A DNA stretch of 64,000 nucleotides from Clostridiales bacterium (lineage in GTDB: Bacteria; Bacillota; Clostridia; Oscillospirales; Acutalibacteraceae): positions 1 through 64,000 of the forward strand of contig JAAYSC010000017.1 in assembly GCA_012524025.1 (NCBI GenBank). Reading direction: 5' to 3'. The notes beneath the pieces are model-generated. The model did no database searches. It saw only the letters and a list, made by a program, of their open reading frames with translations, and was not told where the DNA came from. The position numbers and the translations under genes are program-made. Each line of letters opens with the position of its first letter. The stretch's first letter is position 1. Of this stretch, positions 49,788-59,895 are shown piece by piece.

Positions 49788-49896
49788 TATTGTGTTAATT
49801 TTTTGAAAATTAAATCGAATATAGATGCGTTTTAATCTGATTAGTGTTATTATATGAATGGATATTTTTAGTCCATAATTAAAAAAGGATGTCATT

Positions 49897-50781
49897 ATGA
49901 CCGCAATTGAAAGTATTATTATGTTTTGGAGTCGGGTTACCACAATTTTTTCCGGTTTTAGGTTTGTTGACTTACTGGATATTTTGCTTGTGGCCTTGGT
50001 GCTCTATAACCTAATCAAGTTGATAAGAGAAACGCGGGCCTTTCAACTGGCCAAGGGTTTCGCTTTATTGGGTATTGCATACATAATAATTCTAACCCTT
50101 AAGATGCAGGCCAGTGCTTTTATATTTCAAAGGCTCATTTCGGACTTTATTATTTTGATTATAATTCTGTTTCAACCTGAAATTCGTCACGCTCTGGAAA
50201 GTGTCGGTGGCAGCAGCCTCTCTAAAGTCGGTTCTTTGGGGTTTCGCAGTTCCGACACCGATCTGCTTGAAGCTACAAAAATGTCAATAAATGAAGCCTG
50301 CAGAGCATGCACGGAATTAAGCTCAAGCAAAACCGGGGCAATAATTGTTTTCGAAAACAAAACTCCTCTTGGTGACCATATTTCAACGGGTACACCGATT
50401 GACGCAAAAACCAGTAAAGAATTGATTGGTAATATATTCTTTCCCATGTCACCCTTGCATGACGGTGCCGTTATCGTCAAGGAAGGTCGGGTCAGTGCGG
50501 CAGGTTGTATTCTACCCTTAAGTCAAAACGGGGATATAAGCCGTGAACTTGGGACCAGGCACCGCGCCGCTATCGGTTTGAGCGAACACAGTGATGCGGC
50601 AATTGTGGTTGTATCCGAAGAAACCGGTCATATATCACTGGCCTATAAAGGGCAGTTGGAAAGGAAGCTTTCACCATCGGTTGTTAAAGAACGACTGCTT
50701 GAGATTCTTGTTTCGCCAAACGAGGCAGACAATTTAAACGGAAACTTCCTTAAGCGTATCTTTGGGGGCCTTAAAAAATGA
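49897..50781 (+). CDS. cdaA: Diadenylate cyclase CdaA
   Basis: DAC domain: FFPMSPLHDGAVIVKEGRVSAAGCILPLS, LGTRHRAAIGLSEHSDA. Confidence 0.95.
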   Translation: MTAIESIIMFWSRVTTIFSGFRFVDLLDILLVALVLYNLIKLIRETRAFQLAKGFALLGIAYIIILTLKMQASAFIFQRLISDFIILIIILFQPEIRHALESVGGSSLSKVGSLGFRSSDTDLLEATKMSINEACRACTELSSSKTGAIIVFENKTPLGDHISTGTPIDAKTSKELIGNIFFPMSPLHDGAVIVKEGRVSAAGCILPLSQNGDISRELGTRHRAAIGLSEHSDAAIVVVSEETGHISLAYKGQLERKLSPSVVKERLLEILVSPNEADNLNGNFLKRIFGGLKK

Positions 50782-52058
50782 AAAGAAAAAAAATATCATT
50801 GGACAAGTTATTTTACGACAATAAATTTGCTCTTTTGTTTTCGCTCTTGCTTTCACTGATTTTGTGGCTTACGGTGGCCATCGAGTTCAGTCCGCTGGAA
50901 GAACGAATTGTTAAAGATGTGCCGGTTAAAATAGAAAACTCCCAAAGCGTGCAGGCTTTTGATCTTAATATTTTCGGTAACGAGAATTTTTTTGTCGATA
51001 TAACGGTGAAGGGTAAAAGATTTGTTGTAGCTCAAAGGGCTTTGACGGCGGATGACATTATTGTCACAGCTTCGACAAACTATGTTGATTCAGCGGGGAA
51101 ATATTCCCTCAAGCTTGATGTCAGGAAGAAAAACGAGTCTGCCGATTTTGAGATAATTAAGCTTTCAGAAGAACATATCGATGTTTATTATGATGTCTAT
51201 AAAGAAATTGAATTTCCGCTCACAATCGATATAAAATCAGATACAAGCCTTATTCCAAAAGGCTATTACAAAGATGATGAGATTCTTTCCGAAAAATCTG
51301 TTCTTATCGCCGGCCCCGCCACTGAAGTGAATAAAGTGAAAAAAGTTTACGCTCGAGTTAAGCTTGAAAATGAGTTGACGGCAACCCAAACATTTGAAGC
51401 GAAAATTGTGCCCGTTGATGAATATGCGGCATCGCCTCGCTTTTTAACCATTAATAACGATAATGTTGACATCAGCTTGACTATTCCGGTTTACAAGCAG
51501 GCACAACTGCCGGTAGAGCTTGCTTTTAAAAATGCTCCCTTGCTTTATTTAGAAAATCCGCCAACTTACAGCGTCACTCCTGGTTTTGCCTTATTTGGCA
51601 TTGAAGAAAACATATTGGAAGACATGACGGCCGTTGATATCGGAACAGTCGATTTCAGCGAGCTCAAGCCCGGCGAAAATAAATTCAATTTTAAGAGTAG
51701 TGATGTTAAAGAAGCAAAGGTTTTGGACAAAACAGAACAATTCACGGTTGTCATAAAACTTGAAAAAAATAATGAAAAAACATTAGATTTTAAAAAGTCT
51801 AATGTTTCAATACTTCGATTGACTGAAAATGCTAAAGCTGAGCCGATAAAAATGAACTTTTCGGAGATTACCGTTTACGGTTCGTCAGAGTCTTTGGAAA
51901 ACATTACAAGGGACGACATATTTGCCGAGGTTGACTTTAATAACGAAGAGATTGGTCCCGGCTTAATGACAAAGCCGGTAAAAATCTTTGCAAAGGGTTA
52001 TGATGATTGTTGGGTTTACGGAAAATACGAAATTACTTACGATATAAAAATAGACTAA
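50778..52058 (+). CDS. cdaR: YbbR-repeat protein CdaR
   Basis: N-terminal TM; several YbbR-like repeats; overlaps cdaA by 4 nt. Confidence 0.88.
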   Translation: MKRKKISLDKLFYDNKFALLFSLLLSLILWLTVAIEFSPLEERIVKDVPVKIENSQSVQAFDLNIFGNENFFVDITVKGKRFVVAQRALTADDIIVTASTNYVDSAGKYSLKLDVRKKNESADFEIIKLSEEHIDVYYDVYKEIEFPLTIDIKSDTSLIPKGYYKDDEILSEKSVLIAGPATEVNKVKKVYARVKLENELTATQTFEAKIVPVDEYAASPRFLTINNDNVDISLTIPVYKQAQLPVELAFKNAPLLYLENPPTYSVTPGFALFGIEENILEDMTAVDIGTVDFSELKPGENKFNFKSSDVKEAKVLDKTEQFTVVIKLEKNNEKTLDFKKSNVSILRLTENAKAEPIKMNFSEITVYGSSESLENITRDDIFAEVDFNNEEIGPGLMTKPVKIFAKGYDDCWVYGKYEITYDIKID

Positions 52059-52113
52059 AATTCTTTTGCACACACATATTGCTAACGCTTTTTTGGCGGG
52101 AGTGGAGATACCT

Positions 52114-53136
52114 ATGAAGAAAAAGACAAAGAAAAAACAAACATTTGCTTCAGTCGGCGGGCAAGCACTGATGGAAGGTATCCTCATGCGTGGCCCTGCC
52201 GGCACTTCCATGGCCTTGCGTTTACCCGATGGTTCAATAGAGACCAGCAAGAAAACAGTCCGACAGTTAAAAGATAAATATAAGCTTTTGGGTTGGCCCT
52301 TTGTAAGGGGAATAGTGGGTTTTATTGAAACCATGTCGCTGGGTTATAAAAGCCTCATGGAATCGGCAGAAAAAACCACTTTAAATTCAGAAGAATTTGA
52401 AGCCGAATCAAAGTTCGAAAAATGGCTTTCGAAATATTTCGGCCCTAAATTGATGGAAATTGTAGGCTTTATATCAGCTTTGTTGGGCATGGCCTTGGCT
52501 TTTTTGCTGTTTTTTTACCTGCCCACCTTTTTATTTAATCTGATTAATCACAATGATGCACTTGTCATGTGGAAGACTGTTGTAGAAGGTCTTATAAGGA
52601 TTGTAATATTTTTAGTCTACATGGTCTTAGTTGCACAAATGAAGGATATTAAGCGCCTCTATATGTACCATGGCGCCGAACATAAGGCTATTTTTTGTTA
52701 TGAAAATTCAGAAGAATTAACGGTTGAAAATGTTCGCAAACAAAGCCGGTTTCACCCCAGGTGCGGCACCAGCTTTATGTTTGTTATGATAATATTGAGT
52801 ATTTTGATTTCCTCTTTAATTTACTATATTTTTCCGCAGCTAAAAGATATGACCTTGGTTTGGATGCTGGTCAAACTGTCTATTATGCCGATTATTTTAG
52901 GCTTGGGTTATGAATTTATAAAATATGCCGGTTGCCATCAAAATCTTTTTGTAAAAGTTTTGTCGGCTCCGGGTCTATGGATGCAGAGAATTACAACCAA
53001 AGAACCCACGGATGATATAATAGAAGTCGCCATTGCCGCATTAAAAGCCGTCCTGCCTGAATATGCCCATATAATGGCAGAAGAAAAAACACAAGAAGAC
53101 ATTTCAGATCCGGCTAACACAAATTTAGATGACTAA
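52114..53136 (+). CDS. DUF1385 family membrane protein
   Basis: VGGQALMEGILMRGPAGTSMALRLPDG, RPFVRGI-like WPFVRGIVGFIE, YHGAEHKAIFCYE, FHPRCGTSF. Confidence 0.9.
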   Translation: MKKKTKKKQTFASVGGQALMEGILMRGPAGTSMALRLPDGSIETSKKTVRQLKDKYKLLGWPFVRGIVGFIETMSLGYKSLMESAEKTTLNSEEFEAESKFEKWLSKYFGPKLMEIVGFISALLGMALAFLLFFYLPTFLFNLINHNDALVMWKTVVEGLIRIVIFLVYMVLVAQMKDIKRLYMYHGAEHKAIFCYENSEELTVENVRKQSRFHPRCGTSFMFVMIILSILISSLIYYIFPQLKDMTLVWMLVKLSIMPIILGLGYEFIKYAGCHQNLFVKVLSAPGLWMQRITTKEPTDDIIEVAIAALKAVLPEYAHIMAEEKTQEDISDPANTNLDD

Positions 53137-54022
53137 TCTTGAGCTTATAAAAAAAGCGACCTTGCTTTTGCAAAAAAGAGGCTTTGAAAATTCCGACTTT
53201 GAAGTTGCTTGCATCCTATGCCACTTGAGTGCACTTGATAAAAGCCATTTGGTTCTTGAATATGGAAAGCCTGTAAACGAAAATCTTGCCAATGAGCTTT
53301 TTGAAGCTCTTGAGCGCCGCATAGCAGGGGAACCCTTGCAATACATCTTGGGTGAATGGTCTTTTATGGGCCTGGATTTTAATCTGGGCCCCGGTGTTTT
53401 AATACCAAGGCGTGAAACTGAAACATTGGTAGAAAAAGTTTTACAAAAAGCAAAATCCTTTGAGTCGCCTATAATTTTCGACTTGTGTGCAGGCACCGGT
53501 TGTATCGGAATCAGTATAGCTTTAAAACGCCCCGATGCTACACTTTATTTGCTTGAAAAATCCGAACAAGCTTACCCTTATATGTTGGAAAACATCAGAA
53601 GATATAATCTGTCTAATATCAAGCCGGTCAAGGGCGATTTGTTTTCCGGCTTTAGCAATTTCGATCTGCCAAGACCGGACATTATCGTTTCAAACCCGCC
53701 TTATATCAAAAGCTGTCGAATAAATGACCTTCAGTCAGAAGTTAAGCATGAACCTTATCTTGCCTTGGATGGTGGGGAAGATGGCTTGGATTTCTACAGA
53801 GCTTTATTTGAAAAGTGGTTTCCGTGTTTAAGGCACGGGGGTTTTATGGCTTTGGAATGTGCGGATGACCAAGCCGATACTATAAGCAAAATTTTTTCAG
53901 ATCCTAAACAAGAAATCTTGATTGAAAAGGATCTTTTTAATATTGAACGCTTTGTTTTTATAAGAAAACAGCAAGAATGGATGCAAATATTATGTCGGAA
54001 TGGAGAAAACAATGTTAATTGA
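53129..54022 (+). CDS. prmC: Release factor glutamine methyltransferase PrmC
   Basis: EPLQYILGEWSFMGLDFNLGPGVLIPRRETE, DLCAGTGCIGISIA, IIVSNPPYI. Confidence 0.95.
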   Translation: MTNLELIKKATLLLQKRGFENSDFEVACILCHLSALDKSHLVLEYGKPVNENLANELFEALERRIAGEPLQYILGEWSFMGLDFNLGPGVLIPRRETETLVEKVLQKAKSFESPIIFDLCAGTGCIGISIALKRPDATLYLLEKSEQAYPYMLENIRRYNLSNIKPVKGDLFSGFSNFDLPRPDIIVSNPPYIKSCRINDLQSEVKHEPYLALDGGEDGLDFYRALFEKWFPCLRHGGFMALECADDQADTISKIFSDPKQEILIEKDLFNIERFVFIRKQQEWMQILCRNGENNVN

Positions 54023-54680
54023 TTTTATCAGGCACGGCTTTAGCCTACAACTTTTTATATTATTCGCAACTCGACTTTTTGTGGTTTTTTGCATACTGCC
54101 TGTTCACGAGTTTGCGCATGCGCTGATAGCGACAAAGTTAGGTGACCCTACTCCAAAGCAAAACGGTCGCCTCACCCTAAACCCCTTAGCTCACATTGAC
54201 CCTATTGGCGGTTTAATGATATTCCTTGCCGGTGTAGGTTACGCTAAAGCTGTTCCGGTGAATACTTATTATTTTAAGGATAAGAAAAAAGGTATGGCAC
54301 TAACTGCCCTTGCAGGGCCGCTCTCAAATTTGATTTTGGCCTTTATATCTGTTGTTTTTTTGTTTTTATCGCAAATGCTTTTTAAAGACACCTTGGGAAG
54401 TGTTATCTATTGGTTTTTATATTATGTTGCCTTTATCAATATAAGCTTGGCGGTTTTCAATTTGCTTCCGATTCCGCCGCTTGACGGGTCACGCTTGGCC
54501 GCAGTGATTTTACCGGACAGATATTATTACAAGCTTGTTGAATATGAACGCTATTTGATGTACCTTGTCTTGATTTTGGCCATAACCGGTTTTATTTCGA
54601 AACCCATTATGTTTCTGTCCGAAAACATCATGAGATTATTCTTTAATATGGTCGGGTTTTTCTTTACTTTTGGAAGGTAG
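54012..54680 (+). CDS. Site-2 protease family (M50-like) membrane protein
   Basis: HEFAH motif, LTLNPLAHIDPIGGLMIF, NLLPIPPLDGSR. Confidence 0.93.
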   Translation: MLIDFIRHGFSLQLFILFATRLFVVFCILPVHEFAHALIATKLGDPTPKQNGRLTLNPLAHIDPIGGLMIFLAGVGYAKAVPVNTYYFKDKKKGMALTALAGPLSNLILAFISVVFLFLSQMLFKDTLGSVIYWFLYYVAFINISLAVFNLLPIPPLDGSRLAAVILPDRYYYKLVEYERYLMYLVLILAITGFISKPIMFLSENIMRLFFNMVGFFFTFGR

Positions 54681-54690
54681 TTGGTGAGTT

Positions 54691-55416
54691 TTGCAAAAAC
54701 TACAATTTAAACTTGAAGTTTTTGAAGGTCCCATGGATCTTCTGTTGCATCTGATCAGTAAGCACAAGCTCAGCATCAGTGATGTTCCTATACTCTTGCT
54801 TGTTGAGCAATATTTGGAATATGTTGAGCAAATGCAAAGTGAAAACTTAGAAATTGCAAGTGAATTTCTTGAAATGGCTGCAAGGTTGGTATATATAAAA
54901 ACAGTTTTTCTTTTGCCTACCCACGAAGAGGCCGAAAAACTTGCGGAAGAGTTAAAAGGTGAATTAACAGAGTATTGGGATTGTCAGATTGTTGCGGGTA
55001 AGTTACAAAACCTGTCTTCCGGTTTTAATCTGTTTGCTCGCTTGCCGGAAGAATTTGAAATAGACCCAACCTATACAAGATTACACGAGCCGCTTGAACT
55101 TTTGAGAGCTTACGATGATGCAATAGGTAAAGGCAAGCGAAAGCTACCACCGCCCATAGAGGCCTTTAGCGGAATCGTGAGCGGGAAAATTGTTTCGGTT
55201 TCTTCAAGAATTAGTTTTATATTCAGGTCGTTTTTTGGAAGAAGTAAAAAAAAGTTTCTATCTTTTTTTGAGACCGCTGAATCAAAATCAGAAATGGTGG
55301 CAACATTTTTGGCTTTCCTTACGCTGGCAAAAGCTAAAAGAGTAGCCTTTGACGGTGAAGGGGAAGAGGTAGAAGTTTTATTGCTGAAGAAGGGGAAGGG
55401 GGCAAATGAAGAGTGA
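54691..55416 (+). CDS. scpA: Segregation and condensation protein A
   Basis: FKLEVFEGPMDLLLHLISKHKLSISDVPI; TTG start. Confidence 0.95.
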   Translation: MQKLQFKLEVFEGPMDLLLHLISKHKLSISDVPILLLVEQYLEYVEQMQSENLEIASEFLEMAARLVYIKTVFLLPTHEEAEKLAEELKGELTEYWDCQIVAGKLQNLSSGFNLFARLPEEFEIDPTYTRLHEPLELLRAYDDAIGKGKRKLPPPIEAFSGIVSGKIVSVSSRISFIFRSFFGRSKKKFLSFFETAESKSEMVATFLAFLTLAKAKRVAFDGEGEEVEVLLLKKGKGANEE

Positions 55417-56003
55417 ATACATTCAATTCGGGTGCTCTTATAGAAGCAGTGCTTTTTGCCTCGGGTGAACCGCTTGAAATTGCCAGAATTGCCGAAGCCT
55501 TAGATGCTGACATAGAGGCCACACGCGTTTTGTTGGCAGATTTTTCAAGAGACTTAGATGAAAGAGGCAGTGGGATACGCCTTGTAAAGATGGAAGATAA
55601 ATATCAACTCACAACAAGAGCTGAATATGCCGATACGGTGAGGAATATTTTAGAAATTAAAAGGAATACGCCCTTGTCCCAAGCGGCATTTGAAGTTTTA
55701 GCCGTTGTGGCTTATAATCAACCGATCACCAAAGCTTATGTTGAACAAGTCAGGGGAGTTGATTGTTCCGGTGTTATTGCAACCTTGAGCCAAAGAGGAT
55801 TGATTGAGGAAAAAGGGCGTTTAGACTTACCGGGAAGACCTCTTTTGTATGGTACCACGGCAGAGTTTTTAAAATGTTTTGGTTTAACCACATTAAACGA
55901 TTTACCCGACCTACCGCAGAGAGAAGCTGTGCAAGACGGTGAACAACAGCTTACCTTTGCACAAGATGAGTCCGACCCGACAAAAGAGGAAGAGGAGCAG
56001 TAG
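55413..56003 (+). CDS. scpB: Segregation and condensation protein B
   Basis: ALIEAVLFASGEPLEIARIAEAL, LSQAAFEVLAVVAYNQPITKAYVEQVRGVDCSGVIATL. Confidence 0.95.
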   Translation: MNTFNSGALIEAVLFASGEPLEIARIAEALDADIEATRVLLADFSRDLDERGSGIRLVKMEDKYQLTTRAEYADTVRNILEIKRNTPLSQAAFEVLAVVAYNQPITKAYVEQVRGVDCSGVIATLSQRGLIEEKGRLDLPGRPLLYGTTAEFLKCFGLTTLNDLPDLPQREAVQDGEQQLTFAQDESDPTKEEEEQ

Positions 56004-56004
56004 A

Positions 56005-56676
56005 TTGCCTTTTTTATATTCAATTTTAATTGTTTTTTTCATTCTTTTCTTACTACTGTGCATAAAGTTTAAGTTAGTCCTTGTCTATGCAGAAGAAGTA
56101 AGGTTTGAAGTTCGTTGGCTGTTTATTAAATATACTGTTTATCCGGCCAAAGCCAAAGTGAAAAAGACAAAAGAAAAAGAAAAAAAAGAAAAGGTCAAAG
56201 AAGAAAAAACAGAAGAGAAGAAAGAAAAGAAGCCCAACATTCTAACAAAGTTTTATAACAACCAAGGTGTGCCGGGTTTATTGGATTTACTTTCGGAATT
56301 ATTGGCAGTACTCGGCAGACTTTCCAAACGGCTCTTGTCTGCACTTGTTTTTGATAAGTTTGATTTGGCAATCAATGTCGGAGGGGATGATGCGGCAGCG
56401 GTTGCCTTAAGATACGGTAAGGTGTGTTCTGTTTTATATCCGGTTTTAGGTCAAATCTTTTCATTGGTGAAGGTTAAAAAGAGCGACATAGATGTTAAAG
56501 CAAACTTTACAAGTGAAGAAAGCGAAGCTTCTTTTCATATTGTGCTTGCCTTGTTTCCAATAATTCTTCTTTATGCTATCATAATATTATTGATAGAACT
56601 TTTATTTAAAGTGCTTTTAAAATTATTGCAAGGCAGTAGGGTAAAAACCAAAGAAAGAAAGGCGGAAGAAAAATGA
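56005..56676 (+). CDS. DUF2953-like protein
   Basis: N-terminal TM, Lys/Glu-rich linker, position upstream of gerW; TTG 56005 with AGAGGAG RBS (track start 55939). Confidence 0.75.
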   Translation: MPFLYSILIVFFILFLLLCIKFKLVLVYAEEVRFEVRWLFIKYTVYPAKAKVKKTKEKEKKEKVKEEKTEEKKEKKPNILTKFYNNQGVPGLLDLLSELLAVLGRLSKRLLSALVFDKFDLAINVGGDDAAAVALRYGKVCSVLYPVLGQIFSLVKVKKSDIDVKANFTSEESEASFHIVLALFPIILLYAIIILLIELLFKVLLKLLQGSRVKTKERKAEEK

Positions 56677-57077
56677 AAGAAAAATCAGCGGCAGGTTTAC
56701 TGGGAACTGCAGTCGAAAAAATCAGAGATCTTGTGAATGTGAGTACGATTATCGGTGACCCGATTTTTGTAGGCGAAGGCGTCTCCATAATCCCGGTTTC
56801 TAAAGTAACCTATGGGTTTGCTTCAGGCGGGACCGACTTCCCATCTAAGAGCAATGCGGAACTTTTTGGCGGTGGCGGCGGAGCAGGCATAACCATAAAC
56901 CCGGTAGCTTTTTTGGTCGTAAATAACGGTGAGGTAACCATAAAGCATATTTCTACCGGTGAAAATTCTGCTGAACGCATTGTCGGTATGGTACCCGAAG
57001 TTGTAGAAAAGGTATCGGATGTTGTAAATATGTTTATTAACAAGGGTGACAAAGAGGACACCGAGAGCCAAGATTAG
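56673..57077 (+). CDS. gerW: GerW family sporulation protein (YtfJ-like)
   Basis: STIIGDPIFVGEGVSIIPVSKVTYGFASGGTDF, GGGGGAGITINPVAFLVVNNGEV. Confidence 0.92.
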   Translation: MKEKSAAGLLGTAVEKIRDLVNVSTIIGDPIFVGEGVSIIPVSKVTYGFASGGTDFPSKSNAELFGGGGGAGITINPVAFLVVNNGEVTIKHISTGENSAERIVGMVPEVVEKVSDVVNMFINKGDKEDTESQD

Positions 57078-57126
57078 TTAAAGTCCGTAAGTATTGTTAT
57101 AGGATGTTTTATTGAAAGAAAATTTT

Positions 57127-57831
57127 ATGAGAGTGCAAAAATATATTTCAAACTGCGGCTTCACTTCACGCCGCAAAGCAGAAGCACTTATTCTCGAAGG
57201 CAAAGTTCTTATAAATGACAAAACAGCACAGATAGGTGACAAAATAAACCCCGAAACAGACCAGGTAAGAGTTTCGGGCAAGCTTATAAAGCCGCTTAAA
57301 AGTAGGCACTACATCGCGCTCTACAAGCCGCGCGGCTACCTCACAACTATGAGTGACGACCGCGGTCGTAAATGTGTTACAGACCTTGTAAAAGAGCTGG
57401 ACAAGCGCATATACCCCATAGGCCGTTTGGACAAGGATTCAGAAGGCCTACTCTTATTGACTGATGACGGTGACTTTCATAATTATGTTGAACACCCAAA
57501 ATTTTCCGTGCCAAAGGTTTATCGTGTCACCGTAAACTCCGGAGTGACGGAAGAGCAAATTACAGAAATGATGACTCAATCCGGCATGGATTCTAAAAGT
57601 GATATCCCGGTCAAAATAAATCCTTTGGTAGAGGGGGATGAAAGGTCAGTTTTGGAATTCATTCTCCTTGAAGGCAAAAACAGGCAAATCAGAAAACTCT
57701 GCCAAAGCGTAGGTCTTGAAGTAATGCGCCTTAAAAGAGTGGCGGTGGGCCCTGTAAGATTAGGTCGTTTGGGTGTAGGGAAGTGGAGGGAACTGACAGC
57801 ACAAGAGATTGCATCGCTTTATAAGAAGTGA
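57127..57831 (+). CDS. rluB: Pseudouridine synthase (RsuA/RluB family)
   Basis: MRVQKYISNCGFTSRRKAEALILEGKVLIN, YPIGRLDKDSEGLLLLTDDG, EGKNRQIRKL. Confidence 0.95.
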   Translation: MRVQKYISNCGFTSRRKAEALILEGKVLINDKTAQIGDKINPETDQVRVSGKLIKPLKSRHYIALYKPRGYLTTMSDDRGRKCVTDLVKELDKRIYPIGRLDKDSEGLLLLTDDGDFHNYVEHPKFSVPKVYRVTVNSGVTEEQITEMMTQSGMDSKSDIPVKINPLVEGDERSVLEFILLEGKNRQIRKLCQSVGLEVMRLKRVAVGPVRLGRLGVGKWRELTAQEIASLYKK

Positions 57832-57876
57832 TGTGATTAGTGCGGGTGTCGGTCCGTTTTGTTTGGAGGATTATTT

Positions 57877-58755
57877 ATGATAAGGAGCATGACCGGCTTT
57901 GGGCGTGCAAATGAAAAGATAGAAGGCTTCGATGTCACTTTCGAGATTAAAAGTGTTAATCATCGCTATTTTGAGTTTTACTCCAGGTTGCCCAGAAATT
58001 ACAGTTTTTTAGAAGAAAAAATTAAGTCGCTGGTAAAAGAACAAGTTTCGCGCGGCAAGATAGAGTGTCAAGTACAAATTGATACGGGGGAGAGGGAGAA
58101 AACTCAAGTAAAGCTTAACGGAGCATTGGTGGATGGCTATTTACGAGCTTTAGACAGTCTGGAAAAATTATATGGTGTTGAAAATGATGTGAGAGCGTCC
58201 GACATGATAGGCCTTAATGATTTTTTCACTCTTGAAAAAGAAAAAGATGATGAAGCCGAAGTTGAACAAGCAGTTATAAGCGTTGCACAAAAAGCCTTGG
58301 AAAACTTTCTCTTGATGCGTCATCATGAAGGCGAAAAACTTAAGAAAGATATTTTGTCCAGAGTTAAACAAATTAAATTTAACTTAGGTTTTATAGAAAA
58401 AAAATCCCCGGAAACATTAAAACAATACGAAGCAAAACTTTTATCGAAAATACAAGAATTATTGGAAGACGCTGAAATAGACAGACAACGCTTGCTTACT
58501 GAAACGGCTATCTTTGCCGATAAAATCGCAGTCGCGGAAGAAACCGTTCGCTTACACAGCCATTTGACTCAACTTGAAGAATTGTTGGCATCCGGCGGAG
58601 TCGTCGGCAGGAAGATGGACTTTCTGCTACAAGAACTTAACAGAGAAGTTAATACGATTGGGTCAAAAGCCCAAGATCTTGAAATAGCCAAGCTCGTCGT
58701 AGACATGAAGGCGGATATTGAAAAGATCAGAGAGCAAGTGCAGAATATAGAATAG
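57877..58755 (+). CDS. YicC family protein
   Basis: MIRSMTGFGRANEKIEGFDVTFEIKSVNHRYFEFYSRLPRNY, DFLLQELNREVNTIGSKAQD. Confidence 0.95.
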   Translation: MIRSMTGFGRANEKIEGFDVTFEIKSVNHRYFEFYSRLPRNYSFLEEKIKSLVKEQVSRGKIECQVQIDTGEREKTQVKLNGALVDGYLRALDSLEKLYGVENDVRASDMIGLNDFFTLEKEKDDEAEVEQAVISVAQKALENFLLMRHHEGEKLKKDILSRVKQIKFNLGFIEKKSPETLKQYEAKLLSKIQELLEDAEIDRQRLLTETAIFADKIAVAEETVRLHSHLTQLEELLASGGVVGRKMDFLLQELNREVNTIGSKAQDLEIAKLVVDMKADIEKIREQVQNIE

Positions 58756-58780
58756 TTAACATACAAATTTGGGGGAAAAC

Positions 58781-59062
58781 ATGAAGCTTGTTAATATAGG
58801 TTTTGGAAATCTCATTAACGCTGACAGACTGGTTGCCATAGTCAGCCCGGAGCCTGCACCGATAAAGCGCATTATTCAAGAGAGTAAAGAAGAAGGCAAT
58901 CTTATCGATGCAACGCACGGTAGGCGAACACGGGCAGTCTTGATCACAGACAGTGGCCATATAATACTGACTTACCTTCAAAGCGAGACCGTGGCCGGTC
59001 GTTTAAATGATGAGAATTACAATGTCGCAGATGATTTTGAGGAGGAGCGGGAAAATGAATGA
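58781..59062 (+). CDS. remA: RemA/DUF370 family protein
   Basis: [61 protein letters not shown]. Confidence 0.95.
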   Translation: MKLVNIGFGNLINADRLVAIVSPEPAPIKRIIQESKEEGNLIDATHGRRTRAVLITDSGHIILTYLQSETVAGRLNDENYNVADDFEEERENE

Positions 59063-59666
59063 AAAAGGCCTTTTACTTGTCTTGTCCGGCCCTTCCGGCT
59101 CCGGCAAAGATACCATATTAACAGAACTTGAAAAAAGGGAATCTAATGTAAAAATTTCGATTTCCATGACAACAAGAAAACCCAGGGAATGGGAAATTGA
59201 CGGTGTTCATTATTATTTTGTTACCGAAGCCTATTTCATGCGCCAGTTGGAAAGCGGTCAAGTGCTTGAACACGCTCAATATGGTGGAAATTATTACGGA
59301 ACACCTAAAAATCCGGTAGATACCTGGCTTAATGAAGGCAAGACGGTTATTTTAAAAATAGAAGTTCAAGGTGCGGAAAAAATTCGTAACCTTTATCCAA
59401 GTTCTGTAAGCGTATTTTTAATGCCCCCATCATTAAAAGTTTTGGAAGAGCGTTTAAGAAAAAGAGAAAGTGAAGAAGAAGAAGAAATTTCAAGAAGGAT
59501 ACTAACGGCCATTGGTGAAATAAAACGGTCGATAGATTATGACTATTATATTATTAACGACATAGTAAACTATGCAGTAAGTGATATTTGTGCTATAATA
59601 CAGGCCGAAAAACAAAAAACAAGTAGAATGAAAAATATTATTAGTGAGGTAATAAACAATGCTTAA
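59055..59666 (+). CDS. gmk: Guanylate kinase
   Basis: [38 protein letters not shown]. Confidence 0.96.
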   Translation: MNEKGLLLVLSGPSGSGKDTILTELEKRESNVKISISMTTRKPREWEIDGVHYYFVTEAYFMRQLESGQVLEHAQYGGNYYGTPKNPVDTWLNEGKTVILKIEVQGAEKIRNLYPSSVSVFLMPPSLKVLEERLRKRESEEEEEISRRILTAIGEIKRSIDYDYYIINDIVNYAVSDICAIIQAEKQKTSRMKNIISEVINNA

Positions 59667-59868
59667 CCCTGATTTGAGGCCTATTTTGAAAAACCGTTTG
59701 AGCAGGTATTCTTTAGTAACCGCTACTGCCAAGCGAGCCCGTGAAATATCAGACAAAATGGAAGAAAAAAAGATAGTTCTGACCGAAAAGCCTGTTAGTA
59801 TGGCACTGGAAGAACTGTTAGACGGCATTTATGAAATTGTTGAACCCGAAGAAATTAGGAATATATAA
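59659..59868 (+). CDS. rpoZ: RNA polymerase omega subunit
   Basis: NRLSRYSLVTATAKRAREISDKME...KPVSMALEELLDGIYEI. Confidence 0.92.
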   Translation: MLNPDLRPILKNRLSRYSLVTATAKRAREISDKMEEKKIVLTEKPVSMALEELLDGIYEIVEPEEIRNI

Positions 59869-59895
59869 AATATAATTTATTCTTTTGGTGAATCG

